Assembly: GCF_024213195.1 (NCBI RefSeq)
Contig: NZ_JANAVF010000007.1
Coordinates: 168,044 to 232,043 of the forward strand
From: Streptomyces sp. TBY4
GTDB taxonomy: Bacteria; Actinomycetota; Actinomycetes; Streptomycetales; Streptomycetaceae
Reading direction: 5' to 3'
Length of the DNA: 64,000 nucleotides
Shown piece after piece: positions 19,040-26,701 of the stretch (position 1 is its first letter; the number at the start of each line of letters is the position of its first letter). A program made the position numbers and the translations under genes. The notes beneath the pieces are model-generated. The model saw only the letters and a program-made list of their open reading frames with translations, did no database searches and was not told the origin of the DNA.

Positions 19040-20146
19040 CTAGGTGTCCGCCCCCTCCGCGACGGCCTCCGCCACCTCCGCCACCCGCAGCTCCTCCTCG
19101 GCCGCGAACCGTTCCCGGTCGAGGGCCTCGGCGATCTCCTCGTCCTGGCTCATCAGCAGGTCCAGGTTGGAGTTCCCCATCTCGAAGACGCCCATGTCCA
19201 GGTACGCCTTCTGCAGCCGCTCGCCCCACAGCCCGATGTCCTTCACGCACGGCACGATCCGGCTGAACAGCAGCTTGCGGAAGAGCGCGAGGAACTCCGA
19301 CCGCTCGCTGAGCTCCTCCGACTCCCGGCGCGAGATGCCGAAGTTCTCCAGCACCTCCACCCCGCGCAGCCGGTCCCGCATCAGGTAGCAGCCCTCGATC
19401 ACGAACTCCTCGCGCTCGCGCAGCTCCGCGTCCGACAGCTGCTTGTAGTAGTCGCGCAGGGCCATCCGCCCGAAGGCCACGTGCCGTGCCTCGTCCTGCA
19501 TCACGTAGGCCAGGATCTGCTTCGGCAGCGGCTTGTTCGTGGTGTCGCGGATCATCCCGAAGGCGGCCAGCGCCAGTCCCTCGATGAGCACCTGCATGCC
19601 GAGGTAGGGCATGTCCCAGCGGGAGTCGCGCAGGGTGTCGCCGAGCAGTCCCTGCAGGCTGTCGTTGATCGGGTACAGCATCCCGATCTTCTCGTGCAGG
19701 AAGCGCCCGAAGATCTCCGCGTGCCGGGCCTCGTCCATGGTCTGGGTGGCGGAGTAGAACTTCGCGTCGAGGTCCGGCACCGACTCGACGATGCGCGCCG
19801 CGCACACCATCGCGCCCTGCTCGCCGTGCAGGAACTGGCTGAAGTTCCATGCGCTGTAGTGCCGGCGCAGTTCGCCCCGGTCCTGCTCCGTGAGCTTGGC
19901 CCAGTGCCGGGTGCCGTGCAGCGGAAGAGCCTCGTCCGGGGTGCCCAGGGGATCGTACGGATCCACCTCGATGCCCCAGTCGATGCGCTTGGCGCCGTCC
20001 CACTGCTTGTCCTTGCCCTTCTGGTACAGGGCCAGCAGCCGCTCGCGGCCGCCGTCGTACTCCCAGCTGAACCGGGCGTTGCCGGAGGCGGGGACCGCCC
20101 AGACGGTCTCGCCGGGATCGTTGGTGTAGAGCCGTTGCGTCGACAC
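19040..20146 (-). CDS. Ferritin-like diiron oxidase (R2-like fold)
   Basis: The 368-residue protein has two DEARH motifs (TMDEARHAEIF and VMQDEARHVAFG) with preceding helix glutamates, the pattern of carboxylate-bridged diiron proteins of the ferritin/R2 superfamily. It is not an obvious ribonucleotide reductase: no reductase large subunit is nearby, and the second half is divergent. It is divergently transcribed from a second diiron oxygenase gene across 176 bp, which suggests shared control and possibly related substrates. The exact reaction is unknown. Confidence 0.8.
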   Translation of the reverse strand: MSTQRLYTNDPGETVWAVPASGNARFSWEYDGGRERLLALYQKGKDKQWDGAKRIDWGIEVDPYDPLGTPDEALPLHGTRHWAKLTEQDRGELRRHYSAWNFSQFLHGEQGAMVCAARIVESVPDLDAKFYSATQTMDEARHAEIFGRFLHEKIGMLYPINDSLQGLLGDTLRDSRWDMPYLGMQVLIEGLALAAFGMIRDTTNKPLPKQILAYVMQDEARHVAFGRMALRDYYKQLSDAELREREEFVIEGCYLMRDRLRGVEVLENFGISRRESEELSERSEFLALFRKLLFSRIVPCVKDIGLWGERLQKAYLDMGVFEMGNSNLDLLMSQDEEIAEALDRERFAAEEELRVAEVAEAVAEGADT

Positions 20147-20250
20147 TGACGCCCCCTCGTCTCACGTAACCGCGTACTTCCGTACGGGACCGGACAGTTG
20201 GCAGCGTCACACGTTGGTAGACGGGCGGTCAACAAGTCACGCACGAGGGA

Positions 20251-20279
20251 TTGACGGTCTTGCTGACAGGCAGTCTCAT
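20251..20279 (+). promoter_or_regulatory. Candidate promoter in divergent diiron interval
   Basis: TTGACG (20251-20256) is separated by 17 bases from TCTCAT (20274-20279), about 44 bp before the AurF-like ATG. The -35 is good and the -10 weak. The whole 176-bp interval must also hold the opposite promoter. Confidence 0.4.
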
Positions 20280-20322
20280 AAGAGGTGACCGCCGGTAACT
20301 CGACGCAGAGGTGTCCGAAGCC

Positions 20323-21252
20323 ATGACCACCGTGACCGAACGAGCCGAGCTGCGCGACGCCCTCGGCCTGCTCAAGGACCGCGAGCAGATCGCCGAGCGA
20401 CTGCTCGAATCCTCGGCGAAGCACTCCTTCGACCCGGACAAGGAACTCGACTGGGACGCCCCGCCCATCGACGGCAAGTACTACTGGCCGCCGGAGCTGC
20501 TCTCCCTCTTCGACACCCCGCTCTGGAAGAAGATGGGCGAGGAGCAGCGCATCGAGCTCTCCCGCCACGAGGCGGCGGCCCTCGGCTCGCTCGGCATCTG
20601 GTTCGAGATCATCCTCATGCAGCTCCTGGTCCGGCACGTCTACGACAAGCCCCTGACCAGCAATCACGTCCGGTACGCGCTCACCGAGATCGCCGACGAG
20701 TGCCGCCACTCGATGATGTTCGCCCGCATGATCAAAACGGGCGGCGCCCCCGAGTACCCGGTCTCCCGCGCCAACCACAACCTCGCCCGCGTCCTGAAGA
20801 CCGTCTCCACCACCCCCGGCTCCTTCGCCTGCACCCTCCTCGGCGAGGAGGTCCTCGACTGGATGCAGCGCCTGACCTTCCCCGACGAGCGCATCCAGCC
20901 CCTCGTCCGCGGAGTCACCCGCATCCACGTCATCGAGGAGGCGCGCCACGTCCGTTACGCCCGCGAGGAACTGCGCCGCCAGATGCTGACCGCCCCGCGC
21001 TGGGAGCAGGAACTCACCCGTGTGAGCTGCGGCCAGGCCGCCCGCGTCTTCTCCCAGGCCTTCGTCAACCCCCAGGTCTACGACAACATCGGCCTCGACC
21101 GGCGCGAGGCGCTGGCCCAGGTCAAGGCGAGCGGCCACCGCCGGGAGGTCATGCAGACCGGAGCCAAGCGGCTCACCGACTTCCTGGACGACATCGGCGT
21201 GCTGCGCGGAGCCGGCCGCAGGCTCTGGAAGAGCTCGGGCCTCCTCGCCTGA
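20323..21252 (+). CDS. AurF-like diiron oxygenase
   Basis: The 309-residue protein belongs to the p-aminobenzoate N-oxygenase AurF/diiron oxygenase family, with ligand motifs EIADECRHSMMF and HVIEEARHVRYA and upstream glutamates on neighbouring helices. AurF-type enzymes oxidise amines or hydroxylate substrates with O2. The ATG at 20323 or the GTG at 20311 may start it; GAGG at 20307 suits neither perfectly. It is followed 44 bp later by a TetR regulator and is divergent from another diiron gene, an arrangement often seen for oxygenases induced by their substrate. Confidence 0.85.
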   Translation: MTTVTERAELRDALGLLKDREQIAERLLESSAKHSFDPDKELDWDAPPIDGKYYWPPELLSLFDTPLWKKMGEEQRIELSRHEAAALGSLGIWFEIILMQLLVRHVYDKPLTSNHVRYALTEIADECRHSMMFARMIKTGGAPEYPVSRANHNLARVLKTVSTTPGSFACTLLGEEVLDWMQRLTFPDERIQPLVRGVTRIHVIEEARHVRYAREELRRQMLTAPRWEQELTRVSCGQAARVFSQAFVNPQVYDNIGLDRREALAQVKASGHRREVMQTGAKRLTDFLDDIGVLRGAGRRLWKSSGLLA

Positions 21253-21284
21253 ACACTCCTCACCCCAGGGCCATGGGGTGCGGC

Positions 21285-21290
21285 TACCCT
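21285..21290 (+). promoter_or_regulatory. Leaderless promoter -10 for TetR gene
   Basis: TACCCT ends six bases before the ATG at 21297, and no ribosome site precedes it, so transcription probably starts at or next to the A of the start codon. Confidence 0.5.
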
Positions 21291-21296
21291 GCGGAC

Positions 21297-22013
21297 ATGA
21301 CAGCCGTACGGGCGTACCGCAGGATGAGCGTCGAGGAGCGCCGGGCCCAGCTCCTCGATGCGGCCCTGACGTTGTTCGCACACCGGGCGCCGGAGGAGGT
21401 CTCGCTCGACGACGTGGCCGAGGCCGCCGGCGTCTCGCGACCCCTCGTCTACCGCTACTTCCCCGGCGGGAAGCAGCAGCTCTACGAGGCGGCCCTCCGC
21501 TCGGCCGCCGACGTCCTGCGGCTCTGCTTCGCCGAACCCCAGGCCGGCCCCCTGACCCAGCGGCTCTCCCGGGCCCTGGACCGCTACCTCGCCTTCGTCG
21601 ACGAGCACGACGCCGGTTTCTCCGCCCTCCTCCAGGGCGGCAGCGTGGTCGAAACCTCCCGCACCACCGCCACCGTGGACGGCATCCGCCGGGCCGCCGC
21701 CGAGGCGATCCTCTTCCACCTCGGCGTACCGGCCCCCGGCCCGCGCCTGCGCATGATGGTGCGCACGTGGATCACGGCGGTGGAGGCCGCCTCCCTGATC
21801 TGGATCGACGAGGGCAAGCAGCCGGAGACCGATTCGCTCCGCGACTGGCTGGTGGACCAGTTCATCGCCCTCCTCACGGCCACGGCCGCCACCGACCCGG
21901 AGACGGCAGCCGCGGCCCGCGCCGCCCTCGCGCTCGAATCGGCGGACGGACCGGTGGGGGTGCTGGCCCGCCGGGTGATCCCGGTGGTCTCGGAGGCGGC
22001 CCACCTCCTGTGA
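21297..22013 (+). CDS. TetR-family transcriptional regulator
   Basis: The 238-residue protein has an N-terminal HTH (VSLDDVAEAAGVSRPLVYRY, then FPGGKQQLYEAAL) and a C-terminal all-helical ligand domain. The start at 21297 fits a leaderless promoter; ATG 21273 is an alternative. It follows the AurF-like oxygenase gene and is the likely regulator of the divergent diiron pair, although no perfect dyad was found in their shared interval. The ligand is unknown. Confidence 0.9.
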   Translation: MTAVRAYRRMSVEERRAQLLDAALTLFAHRAPEEVSLDDVAEAAGVSRPLVYRYFPGGKQQLYEAALRSAADVLRLCFAEPQAGPLTQRLSRALDRYLAFVDEHDAGFSALLQGGSVVETSRTTATVDGIRRAAAEAILFHLGVPAPGPRLRMMVRTWITAVEAASLIWIDEGKQPETDSLRDWLVDQFIALLTATAATDPETAAAARAALALESADGPVGVLARRVIPVVSEAAHLL

Positions 22014-22127
22014 CCGCCGAAGAGCTGTGACCTCGGAAGAGCTGTGACCTCCGAAGAACCGCGACCTCCGAACAGCTGTGAGACTGGAGGGGTGAGAAGC
22101 CAACCCACCCCCTTCGAGGGCGGCCCG

Positions 22128-22388
22128 ATGGACGGCCGGATCCTCCCGATCCTCCTCGGCCCGACCGGCCACCCGTCGAAGTGGTACGAGATCCCGGTCC
22201 CCGCCCCGGACGGCGGCGCCCCCACGGTCCTGCTCTACGAGCGGGTCCCCGCGGGGTACTCCAAGCGGCTGGGCCTCCAGCAGGGATGGAAGTACGTCTA
22301 CGCCCCGGGCGGCCAGAAGCCGAAGCTCCGCTGGCCCTGGACCAAGCCGACCCCGCCGCCCCCGACCCCGGCCCCGCCGGGGGAGTGA
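22128..22388 (+). CDS. Small proline-rich hypothetical protein
   Basis: The 86-residue protein starts MDGRILPILLGPTGHPSKWY, then PVPAPDGGAPTVLLYERVPAGY and a proline-rich tail. ATG 22128 is preceded by GAGG at 22116; GTG 22092 in the same frame is an alternative with GGAGGGG directly before it. The compact N-terminal part looks like a real small actinobacterial protein with a conserved-looking YERVP segment, but no domain is recognised. It is convergent with the histidine kinase operon and ends in a hairpin. Confidence 0.6.
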   Translation: MDGRILPILLGPTGHPSKWYEIPVPAPDGGAPTVLLYERVPAGYSKRLGLQQGWKYVYAPGGQKPKLRWPWTKPTPPPPTPAPPGE

Positions 22389-22420
22389 GGGCCGGGCCCC
22401 GCCCGACGGCGGCCCGGCCC
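22389..22420. terminator. Hairpin after small hypothetical gene
   Basis: GGGCCGGGCC (22389-22398) pairs with GGCCCGGCCC (22411-22420). It directly follows the small gene. Confidence 0.65.
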
Positions 22421-22432
22421 GGCCCCGCCAGG

Positions 22433-22462
22433 CGGCTGCCGTGGGTCAGCTCACGGCAGCCG
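22433..22462. terminator. Hairpin at histidine kinase stop
   Basis: CGGCTGCCGTG (22433-22443) pairs with CACGGCAGCCG (22452-22462); the kinase stop codon lies within the structure. Together with the previous hairpin it separates two convergent units. Confidence 0.6.
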
Positions 22463-23713
22463 GGCCTCGACCAGGGTCAGTACGGCCTCCGCCCCGCCCT
22501 CCCCGTCCCCGGTGGGCTCCGCCTGCCGGAACACCAGCCGGGCCCCGATGACCTCCGCCTGCCCCACCGCGATCGTCAGCCCCAGCCCGTGCCCCTTGCT
22601 CCCGCCCCCGGTGCGGAACCGCTGGGGCCCGTGGGACACGAGGTACTCGGGATAGCCGTCGCCGTGGTCCCGTACCGTCACCACCGGCCCGTCCACCGTC
22701 ACCACCACCGGCGGCCGTCCGTGCTTGTGGGCATTGGCGACCAGGTTCCCCAGCACCCGTTCCAGCCGGCGCCGGTCCGTCTCCACGTGCGCGTCCCGGA
22801 CCACCACCACCTCGGTACCGGTCCCCGACGCCCGCACCACCCGCCGCGCGAGCCGCCCGAGCTGGTGCAGGTCCGTCTCCACCACCTCACTGCCCGAGTC
22901 GAGCCGGGAGATCTCCAGCAGGTCCTCCGTGAGCTGCCGCATCGTGCGCACCCGCTCCTGCACCAGCTCCGTCGCCCGCCCCTCCGGCAGCAGCTCCGAA
23001 GCCGCCTGCAGACCGGTCAGCGGGGTGCGCAGCTCGTGCGCCACGTCCGCCGTGAACCGCTGCTCCCGCTGGAGCTTCGTCTGCAGGCTGGCCGCCATCG
23101 TGTCCAGGGCCGCCGCCACCGTCGCCACCTCGTCCTGGTGCCGCGAGGGGTCCTTGGTGCGCGGGTCCCCGACCCGGGCGTCCAGGTCGCCCTGGGTGAT
23201 CCGGCGGGCCACCGTCGCCGTCTGGTGCAGCCGCCGCGTCACCCGGGTCACGGCGAAGGCGCCCACGAGCAGCGTCCCGCCGATGGCCAGCACCGACGAG
23301 CCGATGATCGCGTTGTCCAGCCCGGTGATGGTCCGCGCGCTCTGCCCGTAGTCCACGGCCGCGGCCAGCGCCTTGCCGTCGGCCGGGGCCGCCGCCCACA
23401 TCAGCTGGCGGTCCCCGTGCCGCGCCACGAGCGTCCCGCGCTGCCCGGTCAGGGCCAGCGCGCGCAGCCGGTCCGGCAGTCCGGCCGGATCCAGCCCGGA
23501 CCCCGGCGGCAGCATCTCGCCGGCCTCGTAGGCGCGCGAGGCGTCGGTCAGTTTGCCGAGGGCCTTCTCGCGGGCCGTCGCGACGGTCTGCCGGCTCACC
23601 TCCACGTGCACGAGCACGCCCAGCACCGCCGCGAGCGCGCAGCACATCAGCACGATGAAGCACGCCGACTTCCAGGTCAGCGTCGCCGTCCACGAGGGCA
23701 TCCGCGGCTTCAC
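22451..23713 (-). CDS. Sensor histidine kinase without adjacent response regulator
   Basis: The 420-residue membrane kinase has two transmembrane segments (about 15-38 and 135-160), HAMP, a HisKA H-box FTADVAHELRTPLT with His226, an N-box LGNLVANAHKHG, VRDHGDGYP and GHGLGLTI. The family autophosphorylates and passes phosphate to a response regulator. GTG at 23713 overlaps the stop of the lipoprotein gene (GTGA), so the two are coupled. No response regulator gene lies within the operon or nearby, making it an orphan kinase whose partner is elsewhere. Confidence 0.9.
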   Translation of the reverse strand: MKPRMPSWTATLTWKSACFIVLMCCALAAVLGVLVHVEVSRQTVATAREKALGKLTDASRAYEAGEMLPPGSGLDPAGLPDRLRALALTGQRGTLVARHGDRQLMWAAAPADGKALAAAVDYGQSARTITGLDNAIIGSSVLAIGGTLLVGAFAVTRVTRRLHQTATVARRITQGDLDARVGDPRTKDPSRHQDEVATVAAALDTMAASLQTKLQREQRFTADVAHELRTPLTGLQAASELLPEGRATELVQERVRTMRQLTEDLLEISRLDSGSEVVETDLHQLGRLARRVVRASGTGTEVVVVRDAHVETDRRRLERVLGNLVANAHKHGRPPVVVTVDGPVVTVRDHGDGYPEYLVSHGPQRFRTGGGSKGHGLGLTIAVGQAEVIGARLVFRQAEPTGDGEGGAEAVLTLVEARLP

Positions 23714-24480
23714 CGCGCGGCCCCCGGCGAGCCGGGGCTCGGGGAAGGTGCAGGGGTCCGGCTCGGGCCGGTGCGGGGCACGCGGACGATCTGCTCCCAC
23801 GCGGGCAGCATCGAGCGCTGGGTCGCGTCCCAGGACCAGGTGGTGTTCACCTCGTAGCCGGCGTTGGCGCTCGGGACGCGCAGGATCACGTCCCGGCCGG
23901 CGAGCTCGACGCTGATGACGGTGTCGGTGGTGGCCATGATCCGGTTGAGCCGGCCCTCGGCGTCCGCCGTGTAGACGCGCACGGACATCTGCCGCTCCGG
24001 GTACTCGATGCCGACGATCAGCTCGTCCTTGCCGTTGCCGGTGAGGTCCCGGTAGTACGGCGTCAGCACCGGACAATTCCTCGGATCGGCCCCGTCCGTC
24101 CCGCACGCCAGGATCGCGGCGGCGGTCTCGGGCGGCATCCCGTCCGGACCGGTCCGCAGGTTCGAGTGGGCCCGCAGCTCCGCCTGCACCAGGGTCACCG
24201 GGCTGATCGCGTGCACGTTCTGGTCCTGGACGGGCGCGATCCCGGGCACGTACTCGGGCGGCGCACCCCCGGGATCGGCGGGCGGTACGACGGCCCCCAC
24301 GCGCCCCGGCCACAGGTGTACGGGCCCGCTCGCGGTCGGGGTCGCCCCGGCACCGGCCAGCCCGCCGGTGTCACCGCAGGCGCTCACCAGCGGCAGCAGC
24401 AGGGCGGCCAGCAGCCCGGCCGACAGACCGGCCCGGACACGCCGGTCCCGGCCCGGGCTCCGGCCCCGGTTCCCGCTCAC
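23710..24480 (-). CDS. Lipoprotein coupled to sensor kinase
   Basis: The 256-residue lipoprotein has lipobox LVSAC and an extracellular domain with LTGNGKDELIVGIEYPERQ, VYTADAEGRLNRI and NTTWSWDATQ, a VCBS-like beta pattern. GTG at 24480 has GGAGGAGGG upstream. The 4-bp overlap with the kinase gene, and its location outside the membrane, suggest it senses a ligand or a surface state for the kinase, as CseA does for CseC. That analogy is inference. Confidence 0.85.
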   Translation of the reverse strand: MSGNRGRSPGRDRRVRAGLSAGLLAALLLPLVSACGDTGGLAGAGATPTASGPVHLWPGRVGAVVPPADPGGAPPEYVPGIAPVQDQNVHAISPVTLVQAELRAHSNLRTGPDGMPPETAAAILACGTDGADPRNCPVLTPYYRDLTGNGKDELIVGIEYPERQMSVRVYTADAEGRLNRIMATTDTVISVELAGRDVILRVPSANAGYEVNTTWSWDATQRSMLPAWEQIVRVPRTGPSRTPAPSPSPGSPGAAR

Positions 24481-24591
24481 CCGTCCACCCTCCTCCGCCG
24501 CGCGCCTGTGCCCGTCCACAGTAGGCAGAGGCGCATCGTTTCCGCCCGTGAGCCCGGGCCGGGAAGCCGGGGTCCGCGGGAGGAGTGGGGC

Positions 24592-25218
24592 CTACGCCTC
24601 CGTCCGCCCGCGGCGCAGCATCGCGAAGCCCAGCCCGGCGGCTCCGACCGCCGCGAAGCCGGCACCCGCGGCGATCAGCAGCATGCCGTCGCCGGGGCCG
24701 TCGGCCAGGTTGTCCAGGCCCAGCGCCTCGACGGTCCCGGCACCCTCGCGCGGGGCCGCGGCGACGGGGACGACCTGCCCGTCGCGGTGCGCGGTCTTGT
24801 ACCCGGCGGTGCTCCCGGCGCCGGAGTCCGCCGCACCGCTCCCGCCCCCGGACCAGGAGCTGAGCCGGCCGTCGGACCGCAGCGCGAGGTGCATCTCCCC
24901 GGCGTCGCCGAAGCCGGTGCTGCCGTCGCGGCTGGTCAGGGTCGCGGCCGTGGAACCGTCGGGGTTGAGGACATCGGCCTGGTAGGCACCCTTGGCCACG
25001 CGGTACACGCGGGCGGTGGAGACGCCGTCGGCCAGGGACAGGGTCTTGACCAGGGTCCGCGGGGCGGTGACGCCCTGCGGACCGGAAGCCGGCGCCGCCC
25101 CGTCGGCGAGCGCGGCCGCCGTGGGGAACGCCAGCAGGGCGCCGGCACCCACGGCCACGGCGGCGGCGCGGACGAGCGTGCGAGGGCTGCGGCTCCGGCT
25201 GCGGCTCACGGTGTTCAC
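24592..25218 (-). CDS. Secreted protein with C-terminal membrane anchor
   Basis: The 208-residue protein has a signal peptide (AAAVAVGAGALLAFPTAAALA-type segment, cut near ALADG), a beta-rich middle with LRSDGRLSSWSGG, a Gly/Ser/Ala linker, and a C-terminal hydrophobic helix (MLLIAAGAGFAAVGAAGLGF) followed by a short basic tail. It lacks a clear LPxTG. The layout suggests a surface protein held by its C-terminus. GTG at 25218 has AAGGAC upstream. It lies on the same strand as the sensor pair, 111 bp upstream. Confidence 0.7.
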   Translation of the reverse strand: MNTVSRSRSRSPRTLVRAAAVAVGAGALLAFPTAAALADGAAPASGPQGVTAPRTLVKTLSLADGVSTARVYRVAKGAYQADVLNPDGSTAATLTSRDGSTGFGDAGEMHLALRSDGRLSSWSGGGSGAADSGAGSTAGYKTAHRDGQVVPVAAAPREGAGTVEALGLDNLADGPGDGMLLIAAGAGFAAVGAAGLGFAMLRRGRTEA

Positions 25219-25441
25219 GGGAACGTCCTTCGGTGCAGGTCAGGCCCTGGGCTGTCCAGGTGGGATAAACGTATGCACCGGCCGTTGCGGTAACCCGTTG
25301 CTTCTGTAACAGCCGTGCCTCGACGACCCGGCGGAGTCGTTACACACCGGAGGCCGCACGGCACGCACCGCGGTCCCGACCCCACCGGGGGATTGCCGCC
25401 GGGCGCCCGGGCTGCTCCCATGGACGGCGGGGGTGAGGACC

Positions 25442-26242
25442 ATGGCATCGAGGGGACTGAAGGTACTGCCGAGCGGCCGGCCCGGCCGCGGCCGGCTGTA
25501 CGTGAACCTGCCCGACGGCCGCGCGGTCGCCTGGTACGACCGGCGGGCCAACCGGATCAGCGTGCTGGCGGACGAGCGCCGGGAGGAGATCCTGACGGCG
25601 TTACGCCCCTACCTCACCGGAACCGTGGCCATCGGCCCGCCACCCGTCCCCACGGCCGAGGACCTGCTCCGCCTGTCGCTCCCGCCCGACGAGGACCTGG
25701 CCCCGAACCGCCCGGGGGAGGCCCTGCTCGGCGCCCTCACCTACGGCACCGCGGGCACCCGGGCCCGGCACCGGCTCCGCCAGGAACTCACGGTGAGACA
25801 GCGCATGGGCGACGTCCTGGACGCCCTGGCCGACTCCGAGGACTGGAAGGTCCTCCACTCCGTCCACTCCCTCCACCCCGTCGCGGACCACCTGCTCATC
25901 GGCCCGCCCGGAGTCTTCTGCATCCGCACGGTCCCGGGCCGCCGCCAGCGCGCAGTGATCGGCGAACTCCTCCTCACGGTGGGCCGGGCGAACCCCACCC
26001 CGGACCCCCGTGAAGCCCGCCGCGCGGCCACGTACGCGACCCGCGCCCTCTCCACTCCGGTAACCCCGGTCCTGGCGGTGGTGGACGCGACCCGCCTGGA
26101 GATCGCCCCCACCCTCCGGGACGTCCAGATCCTCACCCCGTCCACCACCTCCACCTTCCTGACCAACACCCCCACCACCCTCAAACTCCCGGACATAGAA
26201 GCCCTCTTCACCAAGGCCAGAGACCGCAGAACCTGGCAATAG
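25442..26242 (+). CDS. NERD-domain protein with a TTA codon
   Basis: The 266-residue protein has a central NERD (nuclease-related) domain: VLDALADSEDWKVLHSV, HPVADHLLIGPPGVFCIRTV and a later YATRALSTPVTPVLAVVD. The catalytic acidic residue of bona fide nucleases is partly replaced here (VADHLLIG), so nuclease activity is uncertain. Codon 54 is TTA (25601-25603), a codon read by the bldA tRNA in Streptomyces and used mainly in developmental or accessory genes. The start at 25442 was chosen over GTG 25433. It is followed by the repeat block. Confidence 0.75.
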   Translation: MASRGLKVLPSGRPGRGRLYVNLPDGRAVAWYDRRANRISVLADERREEILTALRPYLTGTVAIGPPPVPTAEDLLRLSLPPDEDLAPNRPGEALLGALTYGTAGTRARHRLRQELTVRQRMGDVLDALADSEDWKVLHSVHSLHPVADHLLIGPPGVFCIRTVPGRRQRAVIGELLLTVGRANPTPDPREARRAATYATRALSTPVTPVLAVVDATRLEIAPTLRDVQILTPSTTSTFLTNTPTTLKLPDIEALFTKARDRRTWQ

Positions 26243-26339
26243 CCCCATCCGGCCCGGCGAGCCTCGGAGCCCGAGGCCCGGGGCGCCCTTTCAGCCGGGC
26301 CGGGGTCTGTCCCTTCAGCCGTCCGGCGTTCGAGGACCG

Positions 26340-26700
26340 GGGTCCGGGGCGGAGCCCCAGGGGGTCCGGGCGGAGCCCGGGAGCCCTCCCAGCCTCGCCG
26401 GCGTTTGAGGCGCGGGGTCCGGGGCGGAGCCCCGGGATCCTTTCAGCCGGTCCGGCGCCTGAGGCGCGGGGTCCGGGGCGGAGCCCCGGGGTCCTTTCAG
26501 CCGGTCCGGCGCCTGAGGTGCGGGGTTCGGGGCGGAGCCCCGGGGTGCTTTCACCCCGTCCGGCTCCTGAGGCGCGGGGTTCGGGGCGGAGCCCCGGGGT
26601 CCTTTCAGCCCGTCCGGCGTTTGAGGACCGGGTCCGGGCGGAGCCCGGGGAACGGTGGAAGGGCGGGTAGGGGACTTCGCCCCGCAGGGCCCACGGCCCC
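26340..26700. repeat. 54-bp tandem repeats with inverted core (GC-rich intergenic array)
   Basis: Four units of 54 bp begin at about 26,418, 26,472, 26,526 and 26,580, each holding the dyad GGGGCGGAGCCCC followed by a CGTCCGGC-type segment. Degenerate units precede them at 26,340-26,417. The end module (26,604-26,700) matches 111-199. Reading frames through it give Pro/Ala/Arg repeats, which are artefacts. The dyads could act as terminators after the NERD gene or the ku gene, which converge here. Confidence 0.9.
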
Positions 26701-26701
26701 C

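Noticed and set aside
22451..24480. Complete two-component system with response regulator
   Set aside because: The operon contains only a lipoprotein and a kinase; the next genes on both sides encode no receiver domain.
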